A DNA stretch of 64,000 nt from Eulemur rufifrons (Eukaryota; Chordata; Mammalia; Primates; Lemuridae), in contig NC_090989.1 in NCBI RefSeq assembly GCF_041146395.1, forward strand, positions 48,200,501 to 48,264,500. The letters run 5' to 3'. This document shows, piece after piece, positions 1 to 13,730 of this stretch. A program made the translations under genes and the position numbers. The notes under the pieces were generated by a model. It saw only the letters and a list, made by a program, of their open reading frames with translations, was not told where the DNA came from and made no database searches. Within the stretch, counting starts at the first letter, position 1, and each line of letters opens with the position of its first letter.

Positions 1-419
1 TCCCTATCCCATAGGAGTTGAAAATCTAGTGATCACCACATGTATGGATAATTCTAGACAAAAGACACACTGTGACAAATTCTCTAAGTGTATAAACAAA
101 GAACCGTGGAGATGACAGTGGGGAGGTGATAGTATTCACTGAGTTTCAATACCTACAGAGCTGACTGGTTGTTTCCAGAACTGACCATTTAAGAGATGCA
201 TTTATTACAAACATTTCTTCAAAAGATCATAGAATGTTTTATGGCCAATATTTTAATATTTATCCTTGAAATTTAGATACTAAATATCTACAATTTATCC
301 TTGGGGACTCCCAGGCACAAACAAAACATTGATAACCTCCACTGTAATTGAAAGCAATCACCACCCCCCCATCACCCAATTTTCTCCCTTTCTACAGCTG
401 TTTTTCTTTTAATCAGCTC

Positions 420-1258
<839 letters not shown>

Positions 1259-1664
1259 TGTTGAACATAAAAAGTGGAATGAATATAATCTTATCTCATC
1301 TGTTTTCAAATATTTCAATAATGATGATGTAAGTGAATAAAACATTACACATTTATAAATCAAATACTCATTTGTGGCATGAAATCAACCTATACTTGCA
1401 TTTCTTCCAAGACAAATGCTATCATAATGTTAGATTTGGATGGAGATCAAGGTTCATATTGAGGAAGGCACTATGCTAAGTGCTGAAGATTCAAGGAGGC
1501 ATAAAGCTGAGTTCCTGTAACGCAGGAGTTTGTAGATATAGCTGGGGTAAATAAGACATGCACAAGAAAAATTCCCTAACAATAAACAGGAACATATGCT
1601 AATCCACACTGCAGCAGTGTGCCCAATGAGTGTTTCTGGAAGTGAACGTCTGGTGAATTACCAT

Positions 1665-1940
1665 GAGATGGTTACAGCTTAGAGACACAGACTTTTAGAT
1701 AGACCTGGATTTGAACCTTGACTCTGTGTAGCTATGTGACTTTGCGAAAACTAGTTAATTTTTCTGTAATTTAATTTTCTACCCTGTGAATTAAGATAAT
1801 TAGAATTTTAGTACTATCTACTTCATAGAGTAGTTGTAAAGATTAAATAAAATTATGTATATAATGTATAATTTTATCTATAAAATTACTTATCTATAAT
1901 ATAAAGCACAGTGTTTGGCACATAGTAAAGTGCTGTAATA
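1665..1940 (+). mobile_element. MIR SINE, sense
   Basis: Diagnostic MIR text appears in order: GACCTGGATTTGAA, AGCTATGTGACTTTG, a run resembling the conserved core, and a 3' end with GCACAGTGTTTGGCACATAG. It is a nearly full-length tRNA-derived ancient SINE, diverged and with A/T-rich expansions around 1850-1890. Confidence 0.8.
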
Positions 1941-2929
1941 GAAACATTTTGTCACAATTTGTGTTCAAAGAAGATTAAGAAAGGCTTCCTGGAGAAGACA
2001 CCACTTGGGTAGAACTATGAAGGATAAGGGAGACTTACCTGGGATGGGAAAGGCACACAAAGGAGTACTAGAGGGACTGAATTAGGAAAGTGGAAATTCA
2101 GCGGTTAGCAGTCTTCTTTCTTTCTGATACACCTCCAAAAAATAAAGTGCTTTTAGTTCAGGAAGGTTAAGGAAATGTAAGAGAATGCCTGAAATTATTC
2201 TTCTAATATGACTGGTAATGTATTTAAGGTGGCTTTAACTGTGGCACAGGACTTTTAACAAGAGCAATGGCCATCAGAAAATGGATATCAATAGAATTAG
2301 TATATCTTTTTTTAGAAGAAATCCATAGTGTATAAAGAGCACTCAGATCTTGCACATTGACCTGATCTGAAATGAAGTTCTGAGGTTGAGTCACAGTGTC
2401 ACAGGCCAGGTAACTTAGCTAACCTGTCATTTCTGTCTGTTCACTCAAGACTTCCAGGAGTCCCTAAGTCCTATTTCAGGACAGAAGCCCATGGGGAAAC
2501 ATGAAGTTTTCCCTTGTACCTTGGAACCCTCTGGGAAAATGAAGACTTTCACTTGCTTTGAGAGGTAGTTATCACAATGAAGGAACATTCTGCTGCCACA
2601 TTTCTTAGGAGGCAATTGGTAGTATTCCATTCTTTGGATGCAAAATGAGGCTTCTGCCCAGTGCCTACGGCTATGGGGTCAGAGATGTAGTGTACTACAA
2701 GATAATGAAGCATAGGCTTTGAACCACTCATAAGTGATTCCAATCTCGTCATGCCTCACTACCCAAATGTCCATGATCAAGGCAGAAGATATGGGCTGGA
2801 GTGCTTTAAGAGCACCATCCACGTATTAGACTTCCTGGATTCAAATTTATGTATTTCTATACAGGACTTGTTTGGGATAGAGAGCAGAACTTTCGGTGCT
2901 AAAACTGGGACAGTGTTAGACAAACTGGT

Positions 2930-3418
2930 ATAGTTGTATGTCCTTGGGAAAGTTAATCTTTTTTGCTTCAGTTTCTCCTTCTATAAAATGAGCATTATAT
3001 TCTTCTTTTTTTTTTTTTTGTCATTGTTGTTTTGTTTTGTTTTGTTTTGTTGTTGGAGACAGGATCTTGCTCTGTTGTCCAGGCTGGAGTGCAGAGGCAC
3101 AAGTTCACTGTAACCTGGTATCCTTGGGCTCAAACAATCCTCCCGTCTCAGCTCCCTGAATAGCGGGGACTAAAGGCATGTGCCACCACACCTGACTTAT
3201 GCTTTAATTGTTTGTAGGGATGAGGTCTCACTGTGTTACCCAGGTTGGTCTCGAGAACTCCTAGCCTCAACCTATCCTCAACCTATCCTCCTGTCTAGGC
3301 CTCCCAAAATGCTGGGATTACTGGCATGAGCTACTGTGCCCAGCCTACCACTTAGGTTTGTTGTACAATGTTTTTTTTAACAGAGTCCAGCACATGGTAA
3401 AGCACTAACAGTTACCAT
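2930..3418 (+). mobile_element. MIR SINE interrupted by an Alu
   Basis: Positions 2930-3004 carry the MIR core (CCTTGGGAAAGTTAAT, TATAAAATGAGCATTATA). The MIR 3' end (AGTCCAGCACATGGTAAAG) resumes at 3347-3418 after the Alu. A further MIR-like phrase, CTTCCTGGATTCAAATT, occurs at about 2831-2847, separated from the core by other sequence that may be a second insertion. Confidence 0.65.
3005..3345 (-). mobile_element. Alu SINE, old AluJ-like, antisense
   Basis: A T-rich tract with several TTTTG units precedes a diverged dimeric Alu in reverse complement, ending GCCCAGCC. It lacks the strepsirrhine A/T-rich linker and shows many substitutions, so it is older than the other full-length Alus here. 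A short tandem duplication of CAACCTATCCT lies at about 3268-3290. It inserted into a MIR. Confidence 0.93.
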
Positions 3419-3424
3419 CTAGGT

Positions 3425-3912
3425 GTATGTGTTAGTTTCCTACGGTTGCTATAAAAAATTATGACAAACATGGTGGCTTAAAACAATAGAAATGTATTTT
3501 GTTCACAATTTTGGAATCCAGAAGTCCTAAATCAGTTTCACTGGGTCAAAATCAGGGTGTTGACAGGGATGCACTCCCCTGGGAGGCTCCAAGGGAGAAT
3601 ATGTTCCTTGCCTCTTCCAGCTTCTGGTGTCTGCTGGCATCGCTTGGTTTGTGGCCACATCTCCTCTATCCCTGCCTCCACCTTCACATCACCTCCCTCT
3701 TTTCTTTATGTGGTATAATCTCTCTCTGCCTCTCCTTTATAAGGACATTTGTGATTGCTTTTAGTGCCCACTTGAGTAATTCAAGAGAATCTCTCCACCT
3801 CAAGATTCTTAATTTAATCACATTTGCAAAGAAGCTTTTTCTAGATAATGTAAAATTTACAGGCTCCTGGGATGAGGACCTGATAAACTTGTGACCATTA
3901 TTCAGCCTACAA
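3425..3912 (-). mobile_element. MLT1-type MaLR LTR, antisense
   Basis: Reads as a reverse-complemented MLT1 LTR: GTTAGTTTCCTACGGTTGC, then GGCTTAAAACAATAGAAAT, TTATAAGGACATTTGTGAT, AATCACATTTGCAAAG and a final ATTCAGCCTACAA. An open frame across most of it on the plus strand is incidental to LTR sequence. It is close to full length (about 490 bp). Confidence 0.85.
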
Positions 3913-3939
3913 TGGTATATTATTAACCTTCCCTAACTT

Positions 3940-4065
3940 TCTGATCTTTATCCTATTTTTATTTATAAAATAAAATAGGCGCAAATATATGCCTTGTGAT
4001 CTTGTTGTAGTGATCAAATGAAATAAGAGCTAAGCACAAAGTAGGTGCTCATACTAGACTGAGCT
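3940..4065 (+). mobile_element. MIR SINE 3' fragment
   Basis: A short stretch with TATTTATAAAATAAAATAGG, AATGAAATAAGAGCTAAGCA and GTAGGTGCTCAT resembles the 3' half of MIR in sense. It is diverged, so confidence is moderate. Confidence 0.5.
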
Positions 4066-4268
4066 TTATTCCTTTCTCTTTCTCTAATACGGCAATACAC
4101 AAACTTACATACTCTGTGTTGAGAAGAAGTGAAACTGGGATTTATGTGCCTTAACTACTTCAAGTCAAAATTTCTCTATGATATTGGTTGTTGATACTGC
4201 TTTCTGAGACCACTGTGCTATAGGCAGTGATTTCCAAAACAAATTTTTTCAAGAACCTATGGTCGCTT

Positions 4269-4907
4269 TGTGATAGGAATCAGACACATTGCAGGCAGTT
4301 AAGGCAGGGGTCAGAAAGAGAAGGACAACAGAATAAGAAGGCCGCAGAAATGTGAATCTGCTTAGCTAAGATAAATGTAGCCAATAGTTACTTAGTTATT
4401 CTATTTTGATTATACCATCTACTTCCCCTGAAGGAAAAAGGAAATTCCTTTAATTGGAGCATGTGCATAGTTGAGGCAACAGTATCCCTAAATGAACTAG
4501 CCTCATTAGCATGATAAAAAAACACCCATCAGCTCCCTGACAGTTTACAAATACCATGGCGAGCCCCCTACTCCCCGGATATTATCCTATATAGACCAAA
4601 AGGGGAAAGACCCTCAGTTCCAGGAACTCTATACCGCTTTCCAAGAAAACTCATGAATATTCCACCCCCTACCCCACTCCCTTAGTGTACTATTAGGGAT
4701 GAGCGTAAAAAGGGAAAACTCAAACCTTTGCAGGCTGCTGCCTCCTTTGGAGCACTCTGCTCTCCTCCACCTTTGAGAGCGCAGTACACTTTCTATACTC
4801 CGTCTTTAATAAATGTCTTCAGTTCACGTGTGACCCTGCATTTGAATTCTTCCTTGTGCAGAGGTCAAGACCCTCGCTGCCATTGGTGGTTGTCTGCACT
4901 GGTATCA
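4269..4907 (+). mobile_element. Solo LTR of an ERV1-like endogenous retrovirus
   Basis: Begins TGTGATAG and ends GGTATCA, flanked on both sides by GCTT (4265-4268 and 4908-4911), which fits a 4-bp retroviral target duplication. Inside are text typical of a primate ERV1 LTR group (AATTGGAGCATGTGCATAG, CTCATTAGCATG, GACAGTTTACAAATACCATG) and an AATAAA at 4808-4813 followed by a U5-like tail. No internal retroviral genes flank it, so it is a solo LTR. The exact ends rest on the short duplication. Confidence 0.75.
4808..4813 (+). promoter_or_regulatory. Polyadenylation signal of the solo LTR
   Basis: AATAAA lies about 94 bp before the LTR's 3' end, the usual place for the R-region polyadenylation signal. 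Whether it is active is unknown. Confidence 0.6.
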
Positions 4908-5253
4908 GCTTGACTGACTGTTAAGGAGTAACTTCTCATGCCACTCCATGCACCAGCACACTCCTTCCTTTGGAATTCCTTTTATTTTCTTGAAAGTCAT
5001 TAAGACTAAGTCGAGAAGGAGGAAAGCCAAATTTTTTATTTCCCATTGAGTTTTCAATGATCCTGGGCTCAAAAGTGTCACAAAGGAGTGACAAGTAGAA
5101 TGCATGACTAGCTGTGAAACTCCATATAGTGTACAGTGTCTATTGGGTGATTTAATTTTCTAGAAGCCCTCCTTCGCTGCTTTGGGAGATTATAAAGGAT
5201 ATTTTTTGTTGTCTTCCTAGCATGCAGTTCCTCTCTATCCTCACCGGCAGTGG

Positions 5254-5711
5254 TGTATTAGTTTCCTACAGCTACCATAACAAAGTACCACAAACTGAAT
5301 GGCTTAAGACAGCAGTGATTTATTTCTCACAGTTCTGGAGACTAAAAGTCTGAAATGAAGGTATCATCAGGGCCAAGTATACTCTGAAACTTGTAGGAGA
5401 AAATTCTTCCTTGCCTATTCTAACTTCCAGTGTTTGCAAACAACTCTAGTTATTCATTAGTTTGTAGGTTCATCAATCCATTTTCTGCCTCTGTTCTCAC
5501 ATGGCCGTCTTTTCTGTGTGTCTGTGTCTAAATTTCCCTGTTCTTATACGAACACAAGTCACACTGAATTAGGGTCTATTCTGATGACCTCACCTTAATT
5601 TGATGACATACGCAAAGAACCTATTTCCAATTAAGGTCACATTCACAGGTATTGGAGGTTAGAGCATCACAACATAGCTTTTTTGGGAGACACAACTCAA
5701 CCCCCCTAACA
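5254..5711 (-). mobile_element. MLT1A-type MaLR LTR, antisense
   Basis: Starts TGTATTAGTTTCCTACAGC and contains ACCACAAACTGAATGGCTTA, CACAGTTCTGGAG, GAATTAGGGTCTATTCTGAT and GGTCACATTCACAGG, all MaLR landmarks in reverse complement. Near full length, with moderate divergence. Confidence 0.87.
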
Positions 5712-5954
5712 AGCGGCTTGATCTTCTTTTGAAAAACTATCATACTCTCAATCTCAGATTGACATCATGCCCTGGTCAGTTAGCACCTAGTACCGTCCCA
5801 ATTATTAGACTTTTCTATACCTGAGTATAAAATAAAAAATGATTTGTTTTTCATTTAAGCCAGTGTGTTGGAGTTTCTGTTCCTCTACTTAAGTATCCTA
5901 ACTCTATTATGCTGGATTTGGAGAGATAGCCCTCATATCTACTGCAGGCATCTG

Positions 5955-6195
5955 AGAAATAACAGCTAAAATTTATTGAATGTTTACTATGTGTCCAGTG
6001 TGGATTAGGTTCTTTAATTGCTAAAACAATCTTAAGACTATCATTATCTCTATTTTATAAGTTAGGAAGCTGAGACACAAAGAAGTTAACTTTCTTATTC
6101 AAGTTCAGGCAGTGATTACATGGAAGAATGGAATTCAACCCCTACACCTTGACTCAGGACCCATTCTCTTAGCCACTATGCAACACTTCTTTGCT
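5955..6195 (-). mobile_element. MIR SINE, antisense
   Basis: Reverse-complement MIR: TTATTGAATGTTTACTATGT, TTATCTCTATTTTATAAG, GAAGCTGAGACACAAAGA and ATGGAATTCAACCCCTACA in the expected order. Confidence 0.7.
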
Positions 6196-6311
6196 ATCAG
6201 GGCCTGTGCAGAAGAAGCTTTGAGAAAGTGCAGATATTTTATATATATAATTAAAGTCATTAAAGCCATTCAAGATCCCAACCATTCTTAGCCCTCTCTT
6301 CACACACCCAT

Positions 6312-6815
6312 GTTAGTTTTCTATTGTTCTGTAGCAAATTAATACAGAGTTAGCAACTTAAAGCAGCACCTATTTATTATTTCATAGATTCTGTGAATCC
6401 AAAGTCCCAACTGTGTCCTTTGTTTAGGGCCTCACAAGGTTAAAATCAAAGTGTCAGCTGGGCTGCATTCCTTTCTGGTGGAGTTTAAGGTTCTCTTTCA
6501 CATCTATGTGATTATTGTTGGACTCCAGCTCCTTTAACTTGTAAAACTGAGGCCCTCAGCCTTTAGGGGCTGCCCACTGTTCCCAGTTTGTGCTCCTCTC
6601 CACAATGTGCCAACTTACTTCTTCAAGTTCAGCAGGCATGTTTAGCCCATCATTTTTGGCATACAATACAACTAATCAAGCAAGATATTGTCCTATCATA
6701 TTCCTAGGCCTTGCTCACCCTCATGGAAAAGGAATTATGCCAGGCATTTACACACTGGGTTGGCAATTTGGGGAGCTACCTTAAGATTCAGGTCTCTAGT
6801 CTCCCACCCCCCTCC
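6312..6815 (-). mobile_element. Probable LTR (ERVL/MaLR-like), antisense
   Basis: Opens with TTAGTTTTCTATTGTTCTG, then TTAGCAACTTAAAGCAG, TAGGGCCTCACAAGGTTAAA and GTGTCAGCTGGGCTGCATTC. This layout matches ERVL-class LTRs in reverse orientation. The subfamily was not recognised and the far end (toward 6815) is uncertain. Confidence 0.5.
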
Positions 6816-8690
6816 ATAATGGAAACAGGCTTACAGGGGGGAAGCCTCCCAAAGAGAACAGAACACAAATCTGCTATTCCTCATTGAGATGTGGGAGAAA
6901 AACACATGGTAACACACATAGAGCATTATGAGATTAAAAGACCTGGAAGATTATGGAGAATTTTTAAATTGAAAAAGACTTGAAGGTCACTCCTGCCTAA
7001 AAGTATTATCTCCATGGATGTGGTTAAATTGGGCAGAAACCACCTTGCAAAATGGTTATTATGGTTAGTTACAGTTCATTAAGACTATTCTGTGAGTGAC
7101 TCTATTAATGTTTCTGCATGTCCATTGCTCGTGGGTTAGTCCCTCTAAATCCAGCCTGCTGTAGTAGCAAATCTTTTGGTAAAAATCTATTTGGGCTACA
7201 AGTATTTAGATTCAACTTAAATTTATTACCCTGAATTTAAAGAGGATTCTTAATTCTAAATCTGTTTAAAATGGGTATTAGTTAAAATAGCTTGTTTTTC
7301 ATTAAAAGAGCATTTCCATGAAAGACTAACCTTAAATTACCTTTTTTATTTGGCTAGAGTCTGCCTAGGAGAATGGGAGGTAAATAAGCACATTGTGTTG
7401 TTGAGTAATTTTTATCTTTTGTTTATATTAAGTAGGCGCAGCAAGCCTATCATTATTGCAAAGAAAATAGCACTATTCTTTTGCTAACTTTCAAGCACTG
7501 AAACAGAAACTAATGTAAGCTTTTTAACTATGATAGTCAAATATATATTTCCAAAGAAAATTGATTGGTCATTTAGAAATTTTTCAATCATTAACTATGG
7601 TTGTCTTTTTCTCTGCTTTGATTTTATTTCTACTATTCTGTGTGGGAAGAAGCCACTAAGAGTTGGGGGAGTGTGATCTTACAAAGAAATTGTAAAATTA
7701 GTATTGATCATTTTCAGTGGGCTCAATCCATTTAAATGTAATTTCAGATATCCAGTTATCTTATATGCATATTATGCTGACATCCCTTCTTGACGCCGTC
7801 ATTGCCATAGAATTAAAGGCTCTGTGCTTACCTCCCTCATTTTGCCCTCCTCATCTCCCGTTCTATCTCCAGTTTTTTCACTTATTCTAGCTGTCTGCAG
7901 TACCTACTACTTAAGACTCTGGTGTTTGCAGCTTCTCTCAGCCTGTCTGACTCCTAAGAGAGTGTTCATCAGCATACTAATGCTTCTTGCCCCAGGAATC
8001 ATTGGGAGAAGAGGGATTGTGATGATGGAAATAGCCTTTTGATTTTTTTTCTGCCATATCCACCCTCCCAGAACATTTGTAGGTGAGTCTGTAGAACCCA
8101 ACACTTTTTGAGACAGATGCCTAAAAATCTCTTCACTTGTTACGATCCTGTTTCTCCCCACCCTGCCAACTCATCCCTACCAATATTCTTGCTTTAGCAG
8201 TTTAAACTTTAAACCTGTTTCTGACCCTTTTTGACTCTGTGGTTGCTTTTGATCAGCTCTCTTTAAAGGTTGACTTGTTTCACTCAGGCTCATACCTAGC
8301 TGGCTACCTCAAGTAGGAACCAGGCTCTAAACTGGTTCCATGAATTAACCCCTTGCAACAGGCAAGGACATCCCCAATCCCTCAAAGAAGAGAGAATAGA
8401 AGCTAGAAAATAGGAGAGATGGTTGGGGGATAACACTCCCAAATTAATCTGCATAACTCAAATGTCTACCCATCAAGTCCTTGATGGAATGCAGCACTAT
8501 TTGGTAGCAATTAAAGTGATTCTTTGGACATGCCTAATGAAAGAGCTATAACACCAGAAGGGAAAAAGTACCTTTTCTATTTTCAATGAGAGCTGCCCTA
8601 GTGGATACAGTAGTTTTTATCATGAGAGACTATAGGAGAAATTGATTCTAACAGTCATGGTGTATTTGCTGAATTTTGGGCTTTAGCTAT
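6816..8690. other. Unassigned non-coding stretch
   Basis: Mostly A/T-rich sequence with no repeat family, long conserved-looking frame or RNA gene that I recognise. Short open frames at 7824-8161 on both strands overlap each other and have no splice or codon support. Confidence 0.5.
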
Positions 8691-10714
8691 GTTTCTCCAC
8701 TAGCTCAGGTCCAAGCTGACTCCTGTTGCTGCATAACTTAGATTAGTTTCCTTGGAAAAGTTTCAGAGACTGAGAAGCAGTCAGAATCTTGCAGAATCTT
8801 GCAAACAGAAGATTTATTGAGGGCTTCTCTGATGAGATACATCTGCAAGATTAGGCAGAGGGAGAAGCTGACCCATAATGAAGTAACCAATGAGGCATCA
8901 GCCAATCCTATGGTGAGCTCTGGGTTTAGGACAGCTCTTTAGAGTTGTCCCAAATTCAGGCAAGGGATGGGGACCCTGTATCTCCAATTAATCTAGTCAT
9001 TTACTTCTTTGGGCAGAGCACCGTGGTATCTATTACAGTACACTGTCACATAAAGAAACAGTGCACAGATAACTATAATAAATAGTTAACTTATAATTAA
9101 GCAACATCTCAACACGTTAAAAATTATGTACCATTAACTATCATTAAGTGCATATGCCATTAAGACTTATGGCCAATGTCTTGAGAGAAGACAGAATTCA
9201 CCCCAGATGGTTCAAATAAAGAGATTTCTACTAAAGTGCCACTTCCAAGGTATGGACAGGTCAGGGGATAAATAGAGATGATGAGGTATCTGGAAACTAG
9301 CAAAAGTATGATGCAGTTAACTTCCTCCTGGCTTAGAAAGGACAAGGGATGTAAGGAGAGTTACTGAAGCCCAGCTAGAGCTGTTCCACATCAGTAGGAG
9401 CTGCAGTCCTGGAGACGTGCAGCTACTGACAGGGAGGTGATACCAAAGCCCTTGGTCACATGCTGGTGCCTTCCTATAGGCCAACTCAACTGGAAGCCAA
9501 CTAACAAGTAAGTCTGAGACATGCAATGCACAAACAGGCCAAGAAAAGCAAAGAATAGATAAGAACTGGCAAATGGAAAATAACCAGCATAGTTCCCAAA
9601 CAAAACATATATTGCTCTTTTATCCATAAAGCAAGCCATTTTCTCTAACATACTTGACAAATAATCCCTAAGTAAAACACTTCATAAAGAGATTCTACCA
9701 GCTGAGATTCTCAGGTCTCAAGACAGAAGAACCTCATCTATTCATTTTATTTTTATATTTTATTTTTTAGAATAAGCCCTTGGTAATGAAATGTTGAAAA
9801 AAAATATTTCTAATTGCTAATCCTATGTTGTAACCACCAGCTCATTTTACTTGTTGGGCAGGTGCCATATAAAAAAATGCCATTTTTGAGAACGTGGCAA
9901 TTAGAGATACTAGAGGAGCCACCAGGAGAATAAATAAAAAAAAATATTACTGAATGTTCAATGTGGAGTGTGTGGCTTTTGCTGTATAACACCCATTAAA
10001 TGATAGTCACATAGTTAAACCTTATACATAGTTTTTCCAAATTTACCCCCTAAGGGGAAAATTACTAGCACAGTTCTGAATAATATTATTGTAGCTATTA
10101 GTCTTTGTGAGCATAATTCCCCATCCATGATGTTTACAATTTTCTCCTTAGTGTTTCTTTGAAAAGTGACACAATTACATTATTTTCATTATGCTATGGC
10201 TAACATAGATAATTAAACAAATAAATATGCTGTTACACAATTCATTTTAAATGTTCCTAATCTTTACAAAACTCCCTCATCTTGGGAAGAATAAAGCCTT
10301 TTGGAATACCTGCAATTTTTACTTTCTTTAACAAAGGCATCACCTAGAAGATTAATAGAGTTCATCGACTTAAGGCATAACCAGTTTTTCTCTTTCAATG
10401 GCATCATTAGAAATTAAACTATTGCAAAGTGATAACAGCCTCACAGCTTTTACATGGGAGTGATAAAAACAATATATTTTTGAATCAGAGAGATTAAAAA
10501 TGTATTTCTTTCAACTTACTGCCTTTATCATTGGTATAGTAGTTGAATTCACTTTAAGTGCTTAATATATTACCAGGATGAGTTAAAAATCTCAAAATTT
10601 TAGGTGTATTAACGTATACTTTTTTTGAGGTGCTAAATCTAGTAAAAAAAAAAAACTTAGCTACTATAATCAAACTTCCCAAAATATCTATATTTTATTG
10701 TCATAGTAATAGAA
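8691..10714. other. Unassigned, possibly old LTR-derived patches
   Basis: 8700-9050 and 9150-9530 have the G/A-rich, low-CpG texture of old LTR or LINE 3' sequence, but no family was recognised. A small tandem repeat AGAATCTTGC occurs at about 8783-8802. 9725-9775 is a T/A-rich low-complexity run. Confidence 0.35.
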
Positions 10715-10860
10715 TTTTAGACAAAATAGGTTTATTTTACCAATAAAGAAACCGAGTCTCAGAAATATTAAAGGGCTTTCCAAGGTTTTACAGCTGGGTT
10801 CTGCCAGAGGCAGAATTATAAGAGTCAGTCTCCTAAATATCACCACTGTGTCATTTCTCC
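10715..10860 (-). mobile_element. MIR SINE fragment, antisense
   Basis: AAAGAAACCGAGTCTCAGAA, a degenerate GGGCTTTCCAAGGTTTTACAG and GCCAGAGGCAGAATTATAAG follow the reverse-complement MIR core. Confidence 0.62.
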
Positions 10861-10879
10861 TATTCAGCTTGCCTCTTCC

Positions 10880-11080
10880 AAGGGCCTTTATACTTCAAAC
10901 AATCATTTTTGAGCCTCTATGCCAAGTGCTACTTGAGTTGTTGGGGACAGACAGATGAGCAAGGCATGGTCTCAGCTCTTATAAAAGCTCACAATTTAGT
11001 GAGGGAGACAGTTGTGTAGATGAATAATTGATGTTTATTAATCATTGTAATACAAGTTTTGAGAACATGGAGGAAGCAGT
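10880..11080 (-). mobile_element. L2 LINE 3' end, antisense
   Basis: TATGCCAAGTGCTACTTGAG, GGGGACAGACAGATGAGCAA and AGCTCACAATTTAGTGAGG follow the reverse complement of the L2 3' end. It abuts the MIR fragment. Confidence 0.6.
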
Positions 11081-13600
11081 GTTTAGCTCTCTCCCTGGCT
11101 TTGAAGGCTTGATTTCTTATCTGCAACCAGTAGAATCACTGGAGACTTCAAATACATCAAGTTTCTGTCCTTAACAGGTATGGTTCCTGGTTTCTTGCAT
11201 ACTATTTCTGTTGATTTTTCTTCGTTTTCCTGCCATCCCACCAGTCCTATTTTCCTCTCTACTGCCTCATGCACTGTTCCTGCTTGTGTGTTGCTACATT
11301 TGATTTTGAAAGTTCGAAACCATCTGCAGCTCCAGAAGTAGAAGGTGCTCTCCTGAAGAAGAGAGGGTACTCTACTCACAAAAGTTACTGCTTCTTCATT
11401 ATTGTTACCAAAAGATTGCTTTGTTCTTTATGTTCCCCCTTACCCTCAACTTCTAACCCTACCCAACTCCAAACTTGGAGAATGGACTTTCAGCTACACC
11501 ACCTGAGTCTTACTAACTCCATGCGTAAGACCAATGACATTCATAAACATGACATACCCCCATGGGTGTACCAAAGATATGTACCCCAAATGCACAAGGT
11601 CTAACTTCTTTTCTTTCCATCTGCATATGCAAGCCCATAGGAAGAAAAGACAATGAGAGTGTTATAAAAGAAATAAATACCTCATGACTGTTTATATAAG
11701 GTTACGGAGTCAACTATGAGCAAAACCACTGTGCTAAAGTCTATTTCCTCAATAACAATCAGCCAAGATCCAGGATCGTGTCTAAGGCACCTGAATACTC
11801 TCTTCCTCAGAAAGGTTTTTTTCTTTTTCAGGGATATTTCACCTGCCCCACATGTACTAGGAGATTCCCAAGTAACTTCATTTCTTCTCTTTGTCCTGAA
11901 GTTTGTTGTCTTAGAGTCGATTGTTGGAGGCCAAATCATCTTCCCAACTCCTCCAGTAAATTCTTCATATCCTCATCCACTAGGAATCAAAAGGTGCACT
12001 CAGAGAGTAAGCTAGCCATAGTATGCTGGCTACAAATAATAATAATAATAATTTCTGTAATATCTGGCCAAAGTATTAGAGTAGATCCTACCTTCTCTCC
12101 TGCTACAACAGTCAGATGTTATCTTTGAACAAATACTCTTTTATCTGTGTTCCCATGCAAGTTGGTAAGTAGTTCAAATAAAGTTTGAATTACCAACTAT
12201 TACCAGCTGAGTACTTTCTGGTTAACTTCTGTATGTGATTAGTATTTGTCCTAAAAATTAAGACTAACTCCTCTGAAAACTTTAAATTTTACTTCTTTTA
12301 ATTAATTATGTTTATGGTCACCTTTCTGTAGAGATATTTATTAATGGCATTGAAAAATCTATCAGGTAAATTTCTTCCTTTGTCACTAGATGTACATGAA
12401 AGAGAACGTGTGCCTTTATTTTTGGTAGAAGGGTGAAATTTTTGCTTAATTTAAGTATTGTATGTAATTATAAAATGTTGTGAAAGATACACTTTAAAGA
12501 CTTAGTACAAATAGTACTAAGTTTGAGCCTATGGGAGAATGTTGTACATTTGAAATGGCAGGCATTGGAGCTTACCTGAGAAACTTCTTGTCTCTTACTG
12601 CTGCAGCTACATGGGATAGAAAGTCTAAGAGATGGCATGCCAATTTGGTGCTGGTCAGGCTAGTTTCCCTTTCCTCATTGAAGACTGGCTGTAAATAGGT
12701 GGTCCATGGCTTCGTATTTCTCAATACTCTTTTCCACTGAAGATGAGTGTCTTAGAAGTTCCATCTGTCCCCCGATTTCATTAATGCCACCTTGAACCTT
12801 CACAACATGCAGCTATTTATAGAGTCCTATTTCCTTTCTTAAGGGAGAAAGCAGAGGTTTTTCTAGACATGCATGAGCTTTCTATGAAGATAGTATGATT
12901 TGCCTGTGTATACAGAAGGATAAAACAGTCTGTTATTTAACTGTACTTTAACTTCTTATTCATTTTCCCTTTAATACAATTGTATGATCATTTTCCTCTA
13001 GTTCTCTGGCTTTGCACCTTTGGTCTAATTTAACTATCTTTACTTTTTGACCAAAGTCCCCTTTGATGCTTAAATGCAAAATCAATGTTTGATGACAGAT
13101 ACTTTGTGTTCATTTAATATGTGAATTATACTCCTCTTTGCCTTTTTAATAGATGAGCTATTTGCCATTTGGAGCCTCTTCATTTCCTGTTTCATCCACC
13201 AATATTCTCATTTCTTTCTTCATTGGTTTCTTGCCTTCCTGACAGCAGAAAAATTTTGTGAAGTTGCATTTAGCATTACTTTGTATTTTTAATGTCTTTC
13301 TCTGCCATCAGCTGGTATTTTGATTGTTCTTCTGAAAATATATCTTTACTTAAAAGTTTTGTAAAATTTAAGAAAGTTTCACACTCATTTGCTTTCTAAT
13401 TTCATATGTTCCCTTTGTTTTTCTTCCATAAACAGCTTTTACTATATAGATTAGAAATTTTAAATGCAATTGAAATTACATAATTATTTGCTTTGTAATC
13501 TGAATCTCATCTATTTTAAATTTTTATCTTAAGGCAGGGAGGGAAAGAAAATATGCTTGACTTTTAAAAAAATAACTAATTCATAAGTCATACTTCAGTG
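11081..13600. other. Unassigned non-coding stretch
   Basis: No repeat family or gene recognised, apart from a short AAT microsatellite at 12035-12053. Open frames of about 100 codons at 11269-11604 and 11716-12128 overlap antisense frames of equal length, a sign of chance openness. Confidence 0.45.
12035..12053. repeat. (AAT)n microsatellite
   Basis: About six uninterrupted AAT units. Confidence 0.92.
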
Positions 13601-13619
13601 GTATTATACAGGTGGAGGA

Positions 13620-13730
13620 ATACTGGATGTCAGGAAACCTGGTCTCTAGTCATGGTTTTGCTGCTTAAATAAGCTGTGTGGCTTTGGGCAAGTTACTTAC
13701 ACTCTCTGAGTCTGTTTTTCTGAGTGGATT
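13620..13730 (+). mobile_element. MIR SINE fragment, sense
   Basis: CTGGATGTCAGGAAACCTGG, GGTTTTGCTGCTTAAATAAG, CTGTGTGGCTTTGGGCAAG and TTACTTACACTCTCTGAG reproduce the MIR centre and its tRNA-unrelated core. Confidence 0.72.

Noticed and set aside
3499..3894. 131-codon open frame
   Set aside because: Lies wholly in an antisense MLT1 LTR and has no protein similarity that I recognise.
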